From an uncultured Treponema sp. (GTDB lineage Bacteria > Spirochaetota > Spirochaetia > Treponematales > Treponemataceae), in assembly GCF_946187725.1 (NCBI RefSeq), contig NZ_CAMHSK010000032.1, positions 1 to 34,789 on the forward strand: a stretch of DNA of 34,789 nucleotides. Direction: 5' to 3'. A program made the position numbers and the translations under genes. Of the stretch, positions 21,254 to 29,558 are shown piece after piece (positions within the stretch are counted from its first letter, which is position 1; each line of letters opens with the position of its first letter). A model generated the notes under the pieces. The model made no database searches, was not told the DNA's origin, and was given only the letters and a program-made list of their open reading frames with translations.

Positions 21254-23227
21254 TTATTTATTCAAAAGTTTGGCAAGTTCCTGAGCAGTGAAGCCCATGT
21301 CTTCTGCGACCTTCTTTGCAGGTCCTGATTCGCCGAAGCGGTCAATGCAGAAGCAGTTTTCTTTGCTTGTGAACTGGAGCCATTCAGTGCGGATTCCAGC
21401 TTCTGTACAAACGATTCGTTTTGCCTTTCCGATGATTGAATCTTTTTCTGCCTGTGAAAGGTCAGAGAATTTCTTCAAATCTGGAACAGAAACTACGCGG
21501 ATTGTTTTGCCAGAAACGAGCTTTGCTGCGTCCAAAGCCATGCTGACTTCTGAACCGCTTGCAAGGATTGTAATATCCGGACTTGCGCTTCCTTCCTGAA
21601 CAACATAAGCACCTTTTTCTGCCATGTTGGTCTTCCAGTTTTTGTCAGCTTTTTCGTAAACTGGCAATGCCTGACGAGTAAATGCCATACATACCGGATG
21701 ATCTTTTGAAGCGTATGCAATCTTCCATGCTTCGATTGACTCTTCTGGGTCGCCTGGACGGATTGCCTGAACACCAGGAATTGCGCGCAGTGAAGCCATT
21801 GTTTCGATTGGCTGGTGTGTTGGGCCGTCTTCACCGACATAGATTGAATCGTGTGTGAATACATAGATTACAGGCTGTTTCATCAAAGAAACAACTCGCA
21901 AGCTTGGTCGCAAGTAATCAGCGAATACAAGGAATGTTGCGCAGAACGGACGCAATCCGCCATGCAGAGAAATACCTGCACAAACTGCGCTCATTGCGAA
22001 TTCGCGGATACCGTACTCGATTGTGCGACCTTTGCGGTTTGCAGCAGAATAAGTGCCTTCGTCGTAAGCCTTGAATGCTGTTTTGTTCGGACCCATCAAG
22101 TCAGCGGAACCACCGACCAAGTTTCCGTAGCGTGCAGCAATCATGTTCAAGCCTTTGCCTGAAGCATCACGAGTTGCGCATGAATCGCCGACTTTGTATT
22201 CAACATCAGCAACTTCAGCTGTGGCAGCATCTGAGTGGAATGCATCCCACTGTTTTTTAAGCTCAGGATTTTCTTTTGCCCATGCTTCGAATTCTGCGTT
22301 CCAGTCAGCTTCCGCTTTTGCAAAATCTTTTGCCTTTTCTCTGAAGAATTCGTAGGCTTCTGGTTCAACATAGAAATCTTTGTCTTCTGGAAGACCGAGT
22401 GCTTTTTTGGCAGCAACAACGCCTTCTGCACCGAGTGGAGCACCGTGAACATCAGCGGTGTTTTCTTTTGGAGCGCCCTTACCGATTACAGATTTGAGCA
22501 TAATCAAAGATGGTTTGTCAGAACATGCTTTTGCTTCATTGATGAGTTTAACCATGCCCTCTACATCATACATGTCACCTTTGAGAACCTGCCAGCCGTA
22601 TGCTTCGTAGCGTTTTGCGATGTCATCAGTGAAAGTGATATCTGTGCATCCGTCGATAGAAATTTTATTCTGATCATAAAGGACGATGAGTTTACCGAGC
22701 TTGAGGTTACCTGCGAGAGAAGATGCTTCTGAAGCAACACCTTCCTGGAGACAGCCTTCACCGACCAAAGAATATGTGTAGTGGCCTACGATTTTGTGAT
22801 TTGCAGTATTGAAGCGTGCGGCAAGCATTGACTCAGCGATTGCCATACCGACTGCCATTGAAACACCCTGTCCGAGCGGACCTGCAGTACATTCAACGCC
22901 GTCTGTGTCACCAAATTCCGGGTGTCCAGGACATTTTGAGCCAACCTGACGGAATGACTTGATATCGTCCATTGAAACTTTGTAACCGGCAAGATGAAGT
23001 GCTGAATAAAGAAGCATTGAGCCGTGTCCGGCAGAAAGAACGAATCGGTCGCGGTCTACCCATTTTGAATTGGCAGGGTTGTGCTTTAAGACCTCGCCAT
23101 AAAGAACAGCTGCAGCTTCGGCAGCTCCCAACGGAAGACCTGGATGACCAGAATTTGCTTTTTGAATGGCATCCATAGACAGGCTGCGGATAGACTTCGC
23201 AACAGCAGCAATTCCTTTTGAGTTCAT
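21254..23227 (-). CDS. tkt: Transketolase
   Basis: A 657-residue, full-length thiamine-diphosphate enzyme of the pentose phosphate pathway that moves two-carbon units between sugar phosphates. N-terminal motifs are [34 protein letters not shown] and [15 protein letters not shown]; the diphosphate/Mg site is [20 protein letters not shown], followed by [10 protein letters not shown]. The pyrimidine-domain motifs are [14 protein letters not shown] and [19 protein letters not shown]. The ATG at 23227 follows AGAGG and GTTAGGTG. It is monocistronic, with a strong terminator. A weak A/T-rich hairpin for the upstream gene lies around 23262-23285. Confidence 0.96.
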   Translation of the reverse strand: MNSKGIAAVAKSIRSLSMDAIQKANSGHPGLPLGAAEAAAVLYGEVLKHNPANSKWVDRDRFVLSAGHGSMLLYSALHLAGYKVSMDDIKSFRQVGSKCPGHPEFGDTDGVECTAGPLGQGVSMAVGMAIAESMLAARFNTANHKIVGHYTYSLVGEGCLQEGVASEASSLAGNLKLGKLIVLYDQNKISIDGCTDITFTDDIAKRYEAYGWQVLKGDMYDVEGMVKLINEAKACSDKPSLIMLKSVIGKGAPKENTADVHGAPLGAEGVVAAKKALGLPEDKDFYVEPEAYEFFREKAKDFAKAEADWNAEFEAWAKENPELKKQWDAFHSDAATAEVADVEYKVGDSCATRDASGKGLNMIAARYGNLVGGSADLMGPNKTAFKAYDEGTYSAANRKGRTIEYGIREFAMSAVCAGISLHGGLRPFCATFLVFADYLRPSLRVVSLMKQPVIYVFTHDSIYVGEDGPTHQPIETMASLRAIPGVQAIRPGDPEESIEAWKIAYASKDHPVCMAFTRQALPVYEKADKNWKTNMAEKGAYVVQEGSASPDITILASGSEVSMALDAAKLVSGKTIRVVSVPDLKKFSDLSQAEKDSIIGKAKRIVCTEAGIRTEWLQFTSKENCFCIDRFGESGPAKKVAEDMGFTAQELAKLLNK

Positions 23228-23287
23228 AATAACACCTAACCTCTTAAAAAAATCAGTAGAATCCCTAAAAATCTTTTAGAGATATCT

Positions 23288-24736
23288 TTATATGACATTG
23301 AACCGGTTTTTCTTCACTTTGTCCAAAGCGGAGACCAGAAGCGGTTTTATATCCTCAAAATTGAGTTCCATTCCTTCAAGCGAAAGCTCCATTGCGCAGG
23401 CTTCTTCTTCTTCGCACTCAGAATCTCCGGAGAGAATCTCTAGAATCCTTGAAATGTGAGTGTAAAGCTGTGAAAGCGTGACAAGTTCCTGCTGTGGAAG
23501 CTGATCGAGTTCTTTGTTGTCGCAGTCAAGCTCGCAAACTAAAGAACCGACTTCCGTAAAAAGCTTTAACGCACGGTGCCGAATGGAACCATTTGCAAAA
23601 TCTGCAAACCAATTGTAATTTTTACGGAGTATATCATTTCTATTGATAATTTGCAATGTAAGCATTTCCTTCTCTTTTTTTGAGATGGAAAGCTGCTTTG
23701 GAATGATTTTTTCAATTACCTCACTGATATCAGTTTTCTTTTCGTACATCAAATCTTTGAGGTAACAGTCAATCACGAAGTCTGGAAGCATGAAGATAGG
23801 AAAAGCCCGTTCATCATCTTCATATAAATCCTGATTCCATTTGCCGACAGCTGGAACATCCTTGCCTTTGAACCAGAGCCGGGTTTCTACGCCGAAGATT
23901 TCAAGCGAGACTTTTTTGGATATGTCGAGAAATTCGTGGATTGAGCCGCAGTCGGGAACGCATAGCTCTTTACGGTGCTCATAGAAGACATTCGCAAGCT
24001 GCTCTTCGATACCCGAACATGGCCCCATGCGGTCAAAACTCTCAAGGAGCGCCTTTTCGAGAGTTTCATACCATTTTTGCCGTTCTATGTCTTCCACGCT
24101 GATTTGCATCGGATTCATTTTGTGCGTAAGAATCGGAATGATTTCGACAATACCCTTGTCCCAGTCATAGACGCGGCACAAAATCCTGTCACCATATTTG
24201 AAATCAACTTTTTCAAAAATCGGATCAAGAGAAATGCCGGTTAAATTCATTTTTAAAGGAAGCTCAAAGCCGTTTTCCGCAATATGCAAATCCTTGCAGG
24301 CCGGATCAGAGCTTATGTACTGAGCAGAAAATTCATCGCCATAAAGACAGAAAAGATCCCGCGCCATGTTGCAGTCGGTGGCGAAAAGTTTTTTGGGAAG
24401 TTCCTGACCCAAAAATTCGAAAGTAAGAGAAAAAGACAGGACATCAAAATCAACGAAAGGCATACATCTGTCGCCTGGAACAAAAACCCGCTGTTCAATT
24501 TCACGCTGGGTAGGCACAAAACTGAACACCTGATTTGTGAACGCCGCTGCCCGTGTGATATACATTCTTTTTTGCAAAGCGAAAGCCCGTCCGTCATTGT
24601 CAAGAAAATCAATCAGCTCGTTCAAAGTGATTTTGTGACCAAGACCACAGAGCATGGCGAACAGTTCCTTTGCCGAAAAAGGCATCGGGTAAGTCCTGAG
24701 AAAATTAGTCAAAAAGTTTTCAATTGAAACACTCAC
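23288..24736 (-). CDS. Conserved-looking protein of unknown function, 482 residues
   Basis: I do not recognise a family. The protein is soluble, with no signal peptide or membrane segment. Residues 1-60 look like a winged-helix or helical domain (FSAKELFAMLCGLGHKITLN, then ELIDFLDNDGRAFALQKRMY). A short stretch near 190-215 (KYGDRILCRVYDWDKGIVEI) resembles an OB-like strand set, and the C-terminal 100 residues are helical with an acidic patch (DSECEEEEACAME). It opens with GTG at 24736, with no clear ribosome site; the first ATG alternative is 17 codons in. Base composition and codon usage look like the neighbouring housekeeping genes, so it is probably a core spirochaetal protein rather than an import. 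Function is unknown. Confidence 0.7.
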   Translation of the reverse strand: MSVSIENFLTNFLRTYPMPFSAKELFAMLCGLGHKITLNELIDFLDNDGRAFALQKRMYITRAAAFTNQVFSFVPTQREIEQRVFVPGDRCMPFVDFDVLSFSLTFEFLGQELPKKLFATDCNMARDLFCLYGDEFSAQYISSDPACKDLHIAENGFELPLKMNLTGISLDPIFEKVDFKYGDRILCRVYDWDKGIVEIIPILTHKMNPMQISVEDIERQKWYETLEKALLESFDRMGPCSGIEEQLANVFYEHRKELCVPDCGSIHEFLDISKKVSLEIFGVETRLWFKGKDVPAVGKWNQDLYEDDERAFPIFMLPDFVIDCYLKDLMYEKKTDISEVIEKIIPKQLSISKKEKEMLTLQIINRNDILRKNYNWFADFANGSIRHRALKLFTEVGSLVCELDCDNKELDQLPQQELVTLSQLYTHISRILEILSGDSECEEEEACAMELSLEGMELNFEDIKPLLVSALDKVKKNRFNVI

Positions 24737-24799
24737 ACTATAAAGATACTAAAAAAAGCCAGAAAAAGCAAAAGGAAAGGGGATTTTGAATGTTTATGG

Positions 24800-24983
24800 G
24801 CGTGCGTCGTTCGCTTCGCTCACTTAACGAGTTTTCTTTTGCTCACCATTGGGTTCGCATTTTGCTTCGCAAAACCAAGAAAACTCGCAACGCCGGGTGT
24901 TCCGCACTTCCGCTATTCGCTTCATTCTTCCGTTCCCTTACGGTCACTACAGAACTGCTTCGCAGGTGCTACATACCCTCACG
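24800..24983 (-). repeat. Intergenic GC-rich repeat, copy B (with insertion)
   Basis: Read on the minus strand it contains the same core AGCGGAAGTGCGGAA (24900-24914) and a preceding TGTAGCACC, as in copy A. The distal part differs: it carries an 11-bp inverted repeat, CGAGTTTTCTT (24828-24838) with AAGAAAACTCG (24877-24887), enclosing a second, imperfect palindrome. Confidence 0.65.
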
Positions 24984-25129
24984 CATCGGATTTGCAGGAT
25001 TCACTGTTTAATTCAACAGGATAAACAAGATAAATCGACATTTTTTTTCATTTTTTTCGTCAGAGATTGCCGAAACATGACTTTTTTTTCAAATAAATAG
25101 ATAGAAGAAAAAGAAAGAGGTGCTGCTCA

Positions 25130-25177
25130 ATAAGTAAAAAAAGTGGTGGTTGAGCTAGTCGAAACCACTTAACTTAT
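25130..25177. repeat. Hairpin repeat with GGTGGTTGAGC core, copy 1
   Basis: ATAAGT pairs with ACTTAT and AAGTGGT (25141-25147) with ACCACTT (25164-25170). The core GTGGTGGTTGAGC, followed by AGTCGAAACCAC, recurs at 26610-26635. Confidence 0.7.
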
Positions 25178-25234
25178 CATTCATCCCCATACTTGTTTTT
25201 CTTCAAAACTTACTTATCCCCAAAGGAGTCATTT

Positions 25235-26158
25235 ATGACAGAAATCGAAAACTCACCCCCAAAACGCGATTACAAAAGCTCTCTATTCGTGAACATGTTC
25301 GGACGCAATGTAAACGCAAAGGAGCATTTTCTTTCGCTCTACAACGCGATTCACGACACGAACTTCAAAATCGGCGAAGTTGAAATCAAGCCGGTCATGC
25401 TGGAAAATGTAGTCTACAACAACATCGAGAATGATGTATCGATGGAAATCAACGACAGCATAGTAGTATTGGCAGAGCATCAGAGTACAATCAACAACAA
25501 CATGCCGTTCCGCTGCCTTGAGTATCTCGTAGCACACTACAACCGATTCTACACCGACAACGACAAATACAACACAAAAGAAATCAAGCTTCCCCGTCCG
25601 GAATGTTACGTCTTCTACAACGGAGACGATGCTTTCCCGCAGGAAAAAATCATGCGGCTTTCCGACGCGTTCAAGGAAATCAAGCAAGCGACAAACTTGA
25701 AGGATTTGCCCGAATCGCTATCGCTCGACCTGACAGTGAAAATCTACAACATCAACAAGAACGCGAATCACCCGATTCTCCAGAAATGCGAGCCTCTTCT
25801 TGCATATTCAAATTTTACGGAGTATGCTAGAATAGGAAAGCAAAACGGAGAGAAGAATCCCCCGAAGTACGCGCTCGACAAGTGCAAACACGGAAATCTT
25901 CTCACCGAGTATTTCAATAATCTGAGCAGGGAGGAACAGTCCATGATTTTCGGCGAATGGGACCAAGAGAAGTTCATACAGGTGCAGAAACAAATTGCCT
26001 ACGAAGATGGCGAAGAAGCCAACAAAATCGCCAATGCGAAGAACCTTCTTTTGGAAACGGATTTGCCACCTGAAAAAATTGCCCGATGCTGCTCGCTTCC
26101 TTTGGAACAGGTGCTTGCTCTCAAAGAAGAGATTGAGCGCGAGAATGTGCTTGCTTAG
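25235..26158 (+). CDS. Rpn/YhgA-like PD-(D/E)XK nuclease (putative transposase family)
   Basis: A 307-residue member of the Rpn recombination-promoting nuclease family. The N-terminus RDYKSSLFVNMFGRNVNAKE, then Asp67 in ENDVSMEI, and Glu81-x-Gln83 in VVLAEHQSTINNNMPFR, form the expected PD-(D/E)XK active site. The C-terminal helix (ANAKNLLLETDLPPEKIARC, then CSLPLEQVLALKEEI) is typical of the family. Such genes are multicopy in spirochaetes and gut bacteria and promote RecA-independent recombination. The ATG at 25235 has AAAGGAG eight bases upstream; an upstream in-frame start at 25193 has none. No terminal repeats mark it as a mobile unit. It ends in a strong terminator and lies between intergenic repeats. 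Confidence 0.87.
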   Translation: MTEIENSPPKRDYKSSLFVNMFGRNVNAKEHFLSLYNAIHDTNFKIGEVEIKPVMLENVVYNNIENDVSMEINDSIVVLAEHQSTINNNMPFRCLEYLVAHYNRFYTDNDKYNTKEIKLPRPECYVFYNGDDAFPQEKIMRLSDAFKEIKQATNLKDLPESLSLDLTVKIYNINKNANHPILQKCEPLLAYSNFTEYARIGKQNGEKNPPKYALDKCKHGNLLTEYFNNLSREEQSMIFGEWDQEKFIQVQKQIAYEDGEEANKIANAKNLLLETDLPPEKIARCCSLPLEQVLALKEEIERENVLA

Positions 26159-26184
26159 CGAAAAATTGTAGCGCCTCCTCATAA

Positions 26185-26238
26185 AAAACGCCGCATGGCC
26201 AGAAGTAAAATGCACTTCAACAGGCCATGCGGCGTTTT
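26185..26238. terminator. Long perfect terminator hairpin after the Rpn-family gene
   Basis: AAAACGCCGCATGGCC (26185-26200) pairs perfectly with GGCCATGCGGCGTTTT (26223-26238). Inside, GAAGT (26202-26206) pairs with ACTTC (26214-26218). A/T runs on both sides make it bidirectional. Confidence 0.85.
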
Positions 26239-26769
26239 CATTTGGATGCACTCGGCTGTGTAACAGCGCCGCTCCCGGTGATGGCGTCGCTGTAGGTCAG
26301 ACCGCCTGCTACTCTATTGTAAATTCTATGGATGTTACACCAAATAAGCCAGAGCCTCCATAACAATAATAATGTTGAGGTCAGCCGGCATTTGCACCCA
26401 TCCAGGAGCTTACAATTACCCCCCCCTATTTGAATAGTTGTTTCATAAGCAACTCCTTTAAGAAAATCAGAAGATTTTACACATTTTCCTGATTCATTTT
26501 GAATCAAATGAGTAAATTTGACACAGTTTTAAGCGACTTTTTGACACAATGGGGGATTTTCTGACATGAGGTAGGGATTGTAGCCGCAGCGTTAGCTGTT
26601 CCGAAGCGGTGGTGGTTGAGCGGAGTCGAAACCACCAGAGCGTAGGAATGGAGCGCAGGAGCGCGGAACGGCGAAAAGCCCGACCGCGAAGCGGGACCTC
26701 CCATAATAATTTTCCGTTTTTAAAATTTAATGTGAAAGTCGCCACAAGGATGTGGCGTAAAAGACAGGA
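26239..26769. other. Gap with decayed DNA, G8 tract, TGACA repeats and intergenic repeat copy C
   Basis: No intact gene is supported. On the minus strand fragments such as YGGSGLFGVTSIEFTIE appear in one frame between stops, and an AAGGAG-preceded ATG near 26442 opens only six codons before a G8 tract (C8 on the plus strand, about 26418-26425). A palindrome TGATTCA-TTT-TGAATCA lies at 26490-26506. Three TGACA repeats at 26518, 26541 and 26561 look like remnants of a mobile-element end. Repeat copy C occupies 26573-26702. Confidence 0.5.
26573..26702 (+). repeat. Intergenic GC-rich repeat, copy C, containing hairpin copy 2
   Basis: It begins GGGATTGTAGC like copy A and ends GCCCGACCGCGAAGCGGGAC, comparable to the GCCCGACGGCGTAAGCCGG of copy A. 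The centre holds the second hairpin copy: GGTGGTT (26611-26617) with AACCACC (26630-26636) around a 12-base loop. Confidence 0.65.
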
Positions 26770-26809
26770 GAGAAAATTCTGTTTGCCTTTAGGTGAACAG
26801 AATTTTCTC
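26770..26809. repeat. Perfect 14-bp inverted repeat upstream of hsp20
   Basis: GAGAAAATTCTGTT (26770-26783) and AACAGAATTTTCTC (26796-26809) are perfect complements around TGCCTTTAGGTG. The centre lies about 83 bp before the transcription start predicted from the sigma-54-type promoter, which is a usual distance for an enhancer-binding protein. Confidence 0.85.
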
Positions 26810-26813
26810 GTTA

Positions 26814-26844
26814 GAATCAAAATTACAGGAGGTGATTTTGATTC
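26814..26844. repeat. Perfect 10-bp inverted repeat abutting the hsp20 promoter
   Basis: GAATCAAAAT (26814-26823) and ATTTTGATTC (26835-26844) pair around a loop that carries AGGAGGTG. It ends one base before the -24 element. Confidence 0.85.
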
Positions 26845-26845
26845 T

Positions 26846-26861
26846 TGGCACGCTTCTTGCT
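26846..26861 (+). promoter_or_regulatory. Consensus sigma-54 (-24/-12) promoter for hsp20
   Basis: TGGCAC (26846-26851), five bases, then TTGCT (26857-26861) matches the TGGCAC-N5-TTGCW consensus exactly. The predicted start is near 26873, leaving a leader of about 92 bases. A weaker sigma-70 reading overlaps it (TTGATT 26838-26843, 17 bp, TATATC 26861-26866), so this assignment needs the RpoN regulon to confirm it. Confidence 0.65.
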
Positions 26862-26964
26862 ATATCTTTAGTGTCAGAGCAAAATCTGATGAGGATAATC
26901 AAAAAGATTTCCCCAAAAATTAAATCACATATAATACCTGACCAAACTCAGGAAGGAGAACATT

Positions 26965-27411
26965 ATGAACGCACTTTCACTTTTTAACGACTGGCTCAAC
27001 AACGATTTTTATGGCAATGAGGGACTTTGCTCAAACTCAAATGTTCCTGATGTGGATGTCACTGAGAGCAAGGATGCTTACACCCTTGATATGGACTTGC
27101 CTGGCCGAACAGAGAATGATGTAAGTCTTGAACTTAACGAAGGTGTACTTACTATCTCTGCTGAGAAAACTGAAGCAAAACAGATTGAAGACAAGACTGA
27201 AAAACATGATAAACATGAAGAAAAAGATGCTGAAAAACCGCAGTATCTCTTGCGTGAGCGCCGCCGAACTTCATTCCGCCGAAGCTTCACTTTGCCGAAA
27301 GACATCGATGCTGACGGCGTAACTGCCGGATTCAAGAACGGTGTTTTGACTGTACGAATCCCGCGTAAAGCCGAAGTTGCACCGCGCAAGATTCAGATTT
27401 CAATCGCGTAA
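26965..27411 (+). CDS. Small heat shock protein, Hsp20/alpha-crystallin family
   Basis: A 148-residue ATP-independent chaperone that holds unfolding proteins. The alpha-crystallin domain spans residues about 28-135: VPDVDVTESKDAYTLDMDLP, GVLTISAEK, SFRRSFTLPKDIDADGV, and the C-terminal FKNGVLTVRIPRK. A highly charged insertion (KTEKHDKHEEKDAEKP) sits in the L57 loop, which is longer than usual. The short C-terminus ends QISIA, providing an I-x-I anchor. The ATG at 26965 has AGGAAGGAG, and just upstream is a small hairpin (CCTGA with TCAGG). The promoter region is elaborate (see the sigma-54 site and inverted repeats). It is convergent with the sensor kinase gene. Confidence 0.95.
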   Translation: MNALSLFNDWLNNDFYGNEGLCSNSNVPDVDVTESKDAYTLDMDLPGRTENDVSLELNEGVLTISAEKTEAKQIEDKTEKHDKHEEKDAEKPQYLLRERRRTSFRRSFTLPKDIDADGVTAGFKNGVLTVRIPRKAEVAPRKIQISIA

Positions 27412-27448
27412 GCCGCGTAAATCAACCGCCCGATAAGCGAAGTTTTGA

Positions 27449-28834
27449 TTAAAACTCAATCGTAAAGCCTGCACCGTGAGGAATCATGTTGCGGGCTTTA
27501 ATTTTTGCTCCCAGTGCGTTGCATAAAGTCTGGGCGATTGCAAGCCCCAGCCCTGAACCGGCGATTTTTCGTGTATGCGATTCATCGGCACGGTAAAAAC
27601 GCTCAAAAATGTGGGGGAGTGCTTTTTCGGAAAAACCGGGGCCGTCATCACTTTCTTCTATTGTGATTCGATTGTCTTGTTTTTTTGCGCTGATTCGGAT
27701 TGTACAGCTTTCACCGGCATATTTTAGGCTGTTCGAAATCAATATCGTAAGAACCTGATGAAGCATTTCTGAATCAGTGTTGAGCGTAAGATTTGAACTT
27801 TCTGTTTCGATTGTGAGATTTTGCGCAACTGAGGCAAATTCTTCGGTGAGCCATGAAAAAAGTGAATCCAGGGAAACTTCTGAAATCTGAGGCTTGATTC
27901 GGCCGCTTTCGATTCGTGAGATTTGCAGAAGATTTGCGATAATTGCCTGCATCGTTTTGGCTTCGTTTTTAATTGCATTGAGGGATTTTTCGAGCTGTTC
28001 GGGATTTTCTTTGCCCCAGCGGAGCAAAAGCCCTGTCTGCCCGGAAATGACGGTGAGCGGCGTGTTCAGCTCGTGCGAAACATCACTTGAAAACTGGCGT
28101 TCGCGTTCAAAATCTCGCTTTAAGCGTAGGAAGAGCTGATTGAAGGTTTTGGAAAGCTCGTCAATTTCATCGTCGTAGCCGGAAATCGGGAGCAGGTCGG
28201 AAAGATTTTCGATTGTGACGGACTGAGCCGCTTTTGTTATTTTTGCAACGGGTTTAATCGTGTTTTTCGTAATGAAGAATGAAATCAGGAATGAAAGAAA
28301 CAGAATCGGAATTGCCGTAAAAAGGAGTGCTCTAGGCAGCTTTGAGAAGATTTCTTCGTTCGTGTTGTTGTCCATATTCATTGCGATTGCAACGATTATT
28401 TTCTGGTCGTTCAGGATATGCGTGTTCGCAAAATAGAGGATGTCGAGGTCGCCGTCAAAAAAGTAATTTTTTTGGAAAAAACGCCGTGCCTTGCCTTTTG
28501 TATCTTCAAGCGGCGGCAAAAAAGGGTCGTTCGTTGAAAGAAGAAATTTTGAGTCTGATTCATAAATGATGTAGGTAAGATAATAGGGAATTTCGACTGC
28601 GCCGAGGGTGCTTCCTTTGTTCGCACGGAAGTCTGCTTTTGCGGAATTTTCTTTAAAACGCCCGAAAACTACGGATTCCGCGGATTTTAGCTCAAGGCTC
28701 TGATTTTGATAAATCAGCGAGCGTATAAAGAAAAGAAATAGTACCGAAAGAAGTACTACTGCCGAAGTCATGATAAACATAAAACCGAGGGCGAGACGGG
28801 CCGAAAAAGACTTGAGAAATTTAAAATCAGGCAT
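27449..28834 (-). CDS. Sensor histidine kinase of an OmpR-type two-component system
   Basis: A 461-residue membrane kinase. Transmembrane segment 1 is at residues 16-38, a periplasmic sensor region at about 39-168, transmembrane segment 2 at 169-188, and a HAMP region at about 190-243. The H-box SSDVSHELNTPLTVISG has the phosphorylated His254. The ATPase domain shows the N-box LISNSLKYAGE, G1 ESDDGPGFSE, the F-box IFERFYRADESH and G2 GSGLGLAIAQTL. All catalytic residues appear intact. It follows the response regulator gene by 27 bp on the same strand and is the last gene of the three-gene operon. Its signal is unknown. Confidence 0.93.
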   Translation of the reverse strand: MPDFKFLKSFSARLALGFMFIMTSAVVLLSVLFLFFIRSLIYQNQSLELKSAESVVFGRFKENSAKADFRANKGSTLGAVEIPYYLTYIIYESDSKFLLSTNDPFLPPLEDTKGKARRFFQKNYFFDGDLDILYFANTHILNDQKIIVAIAMNMDNNTNEEIFSKLPRALLFTAIPILFLSFLISFFITKNTIKPVAKITKAAQSVTIENLSDLLPISGYDDEIDELSKTFNQLFLRLKRDFERERQFSSDVSHELNTPLTVISGQTGLLLRWGKENPEQLEKSLNAIKNEAKTMQAIIANLLQISRIESGRIKPQISEVSLDSLFSWLTEEFASVAQNLTIETESSNLTLNTDSEMLHQVLTILISNSLKYAGESCTIRISAKKQDNRITIEESDDGPGFSEKALPHIFERFYRADESHTRKIAGSGLGLAIAQTLCNALGAKIKARNMIPHGAGFTIEF

Positions 28835-28861
28835 TTTTGGGGGTCGCCTCCGATTTACCGT

Positions 28862-29545
28862 TTACACAAGCATGTAGCCTGCACCGCGCACCGTTTTGAT
28901 GAATTCTTCTTTTGTATGCTCGGCGATTTTTGAACGAAGGTAGCCGACATAGACATCAACCGTGTTTTCGTCGATAAAATGCCCTTTGCCCCAGATTGCA
29001 TCGATAATATCTGCGCGGGAAAGCACTTTGTTCATGTTTTCGATGAAATTTTTGAGCATGAGGAATTCGGTCTTTGAGAGCGGAATTTCATTTTCGTTGA
29101 TAGAAAAACTCATTCTGTCCGTGTTGAGCTTTAAGCTTCGTACAGAAAGAGAAGATTCGGCTGGTTTCATTGAGTTGATTCTGCGGAAGAGTGCATTGAT
29201 TCTTGCGAGCAGTTCTTCAATTTCAAACGGCTTCGGAATGTAATCATCTGCGCCTGAATTCAGGCCGTTGATTTTGTCGATTGTTTCGCCGCGTGCCGTC
29301 TCCAAAATGATTGGAACATTTGATTTGGCACGGATTCTTCGGAGAACTTCAAGGCCGTTCAGTTCAGGGAGCATGACATCGAGGAGAATCAAATCCGGGT
29401 TTTCTTCATCAAATTTTTCGAGAGCCTGTCTGCCTGTTTCTGCCAGAACCGTTCTGAATCCTTCATGTTCAAGCTCTGGAATAACGAAATCTGAGATGCC
29501 CTTGTCATCTTCAACGATTAAGATTTTTTTGCTTTCTTCTGCCAT
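28862..29545 (-). CDS. OmpR/PhoB-family response regulator
   Basis: A 227-residue regulator with a receiver domain (acid pocket VEDD at 11-14, phospho-acceptor Asp56 in LILLDVMLP, Lys105 in YIPKPFEIEE) and a C-terminal winged helix (KLNTDRMSFSINENEIPLSK, then TEFLMLKNFIENMNKVLSRA and NTVDVYVGYLRSKIAEH) for DNA binding. The segment before the switch Thr reads IILETARGE, where most relatives have IxLTARG. It probably activates the neighbouring beta-helix lipoprotein gene, because a direct repeat of the right spacing lies in front of that promoter. It is transcribed between the Ig-like gene (13 bp upstream) and the kinase gene. Confidence 0.93.
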   Translation of the reverse strand: MAEESKKILIVEDDKGISDFVIPELEHEGFRTVLAETGRQALEKFDEENPDLILLDVMLPELNGLEVLRRIRAKSNVPIILETARGETIDKINGLNSGADDYIPKPFEIEELLARINALFRRINSMKPAESSLSVRSLKLNTDRMSFSINENEIPLSKTEFLMLKNFIENMNKVLSRADIIDAIWGKGHFIDENTVDVYVGYLRSKIAEHTKEEFIKTVRGAGYMLV

Positions 29546-29558
29546 GAACTTCTCCTTT

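Larger units (their letters stand above)
24737..25234. other. Noncoding repeat-rich gap of about 500 bp
   Basis: It holds intergenic repeat copy B (24800-24983), an A/T-rich stretch (about 25000-25110) in which I see no gene, and a hairpin repeat at 25130-25177 just upstream of the Rpn-family gene. The open frames found here (for example 24790-25011) are incidental to the repeat. Confidence 0.7.

Noticed and set aside
24284..24727. 147-residue plus-strand open frame
   Set aside because: It is antisense to the 482-residue gene. Composition and lack of a start signal indicate a shadow frame.
24790..25100. Overlapping short plus-strand frames
   Set aside because: They lie in intergenic repeat copy B. 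The same PHFRxSLH-like reading appears antisense to copy A, showing that it comes from the repeat and not from a gene.
26238..26507. 89-residue minus-strand frame
   Set aside because: It begins in a palindrome without a ribosome site, crosses a G8 tract and ends in the terminator arm. It is better treated as decayed DNA.
26494..26820. 108-residue minus-strand frame
   Set aside because: It runs through repeat copy C and the inverted repeats upstream of hsp20; these are structural and not coding.
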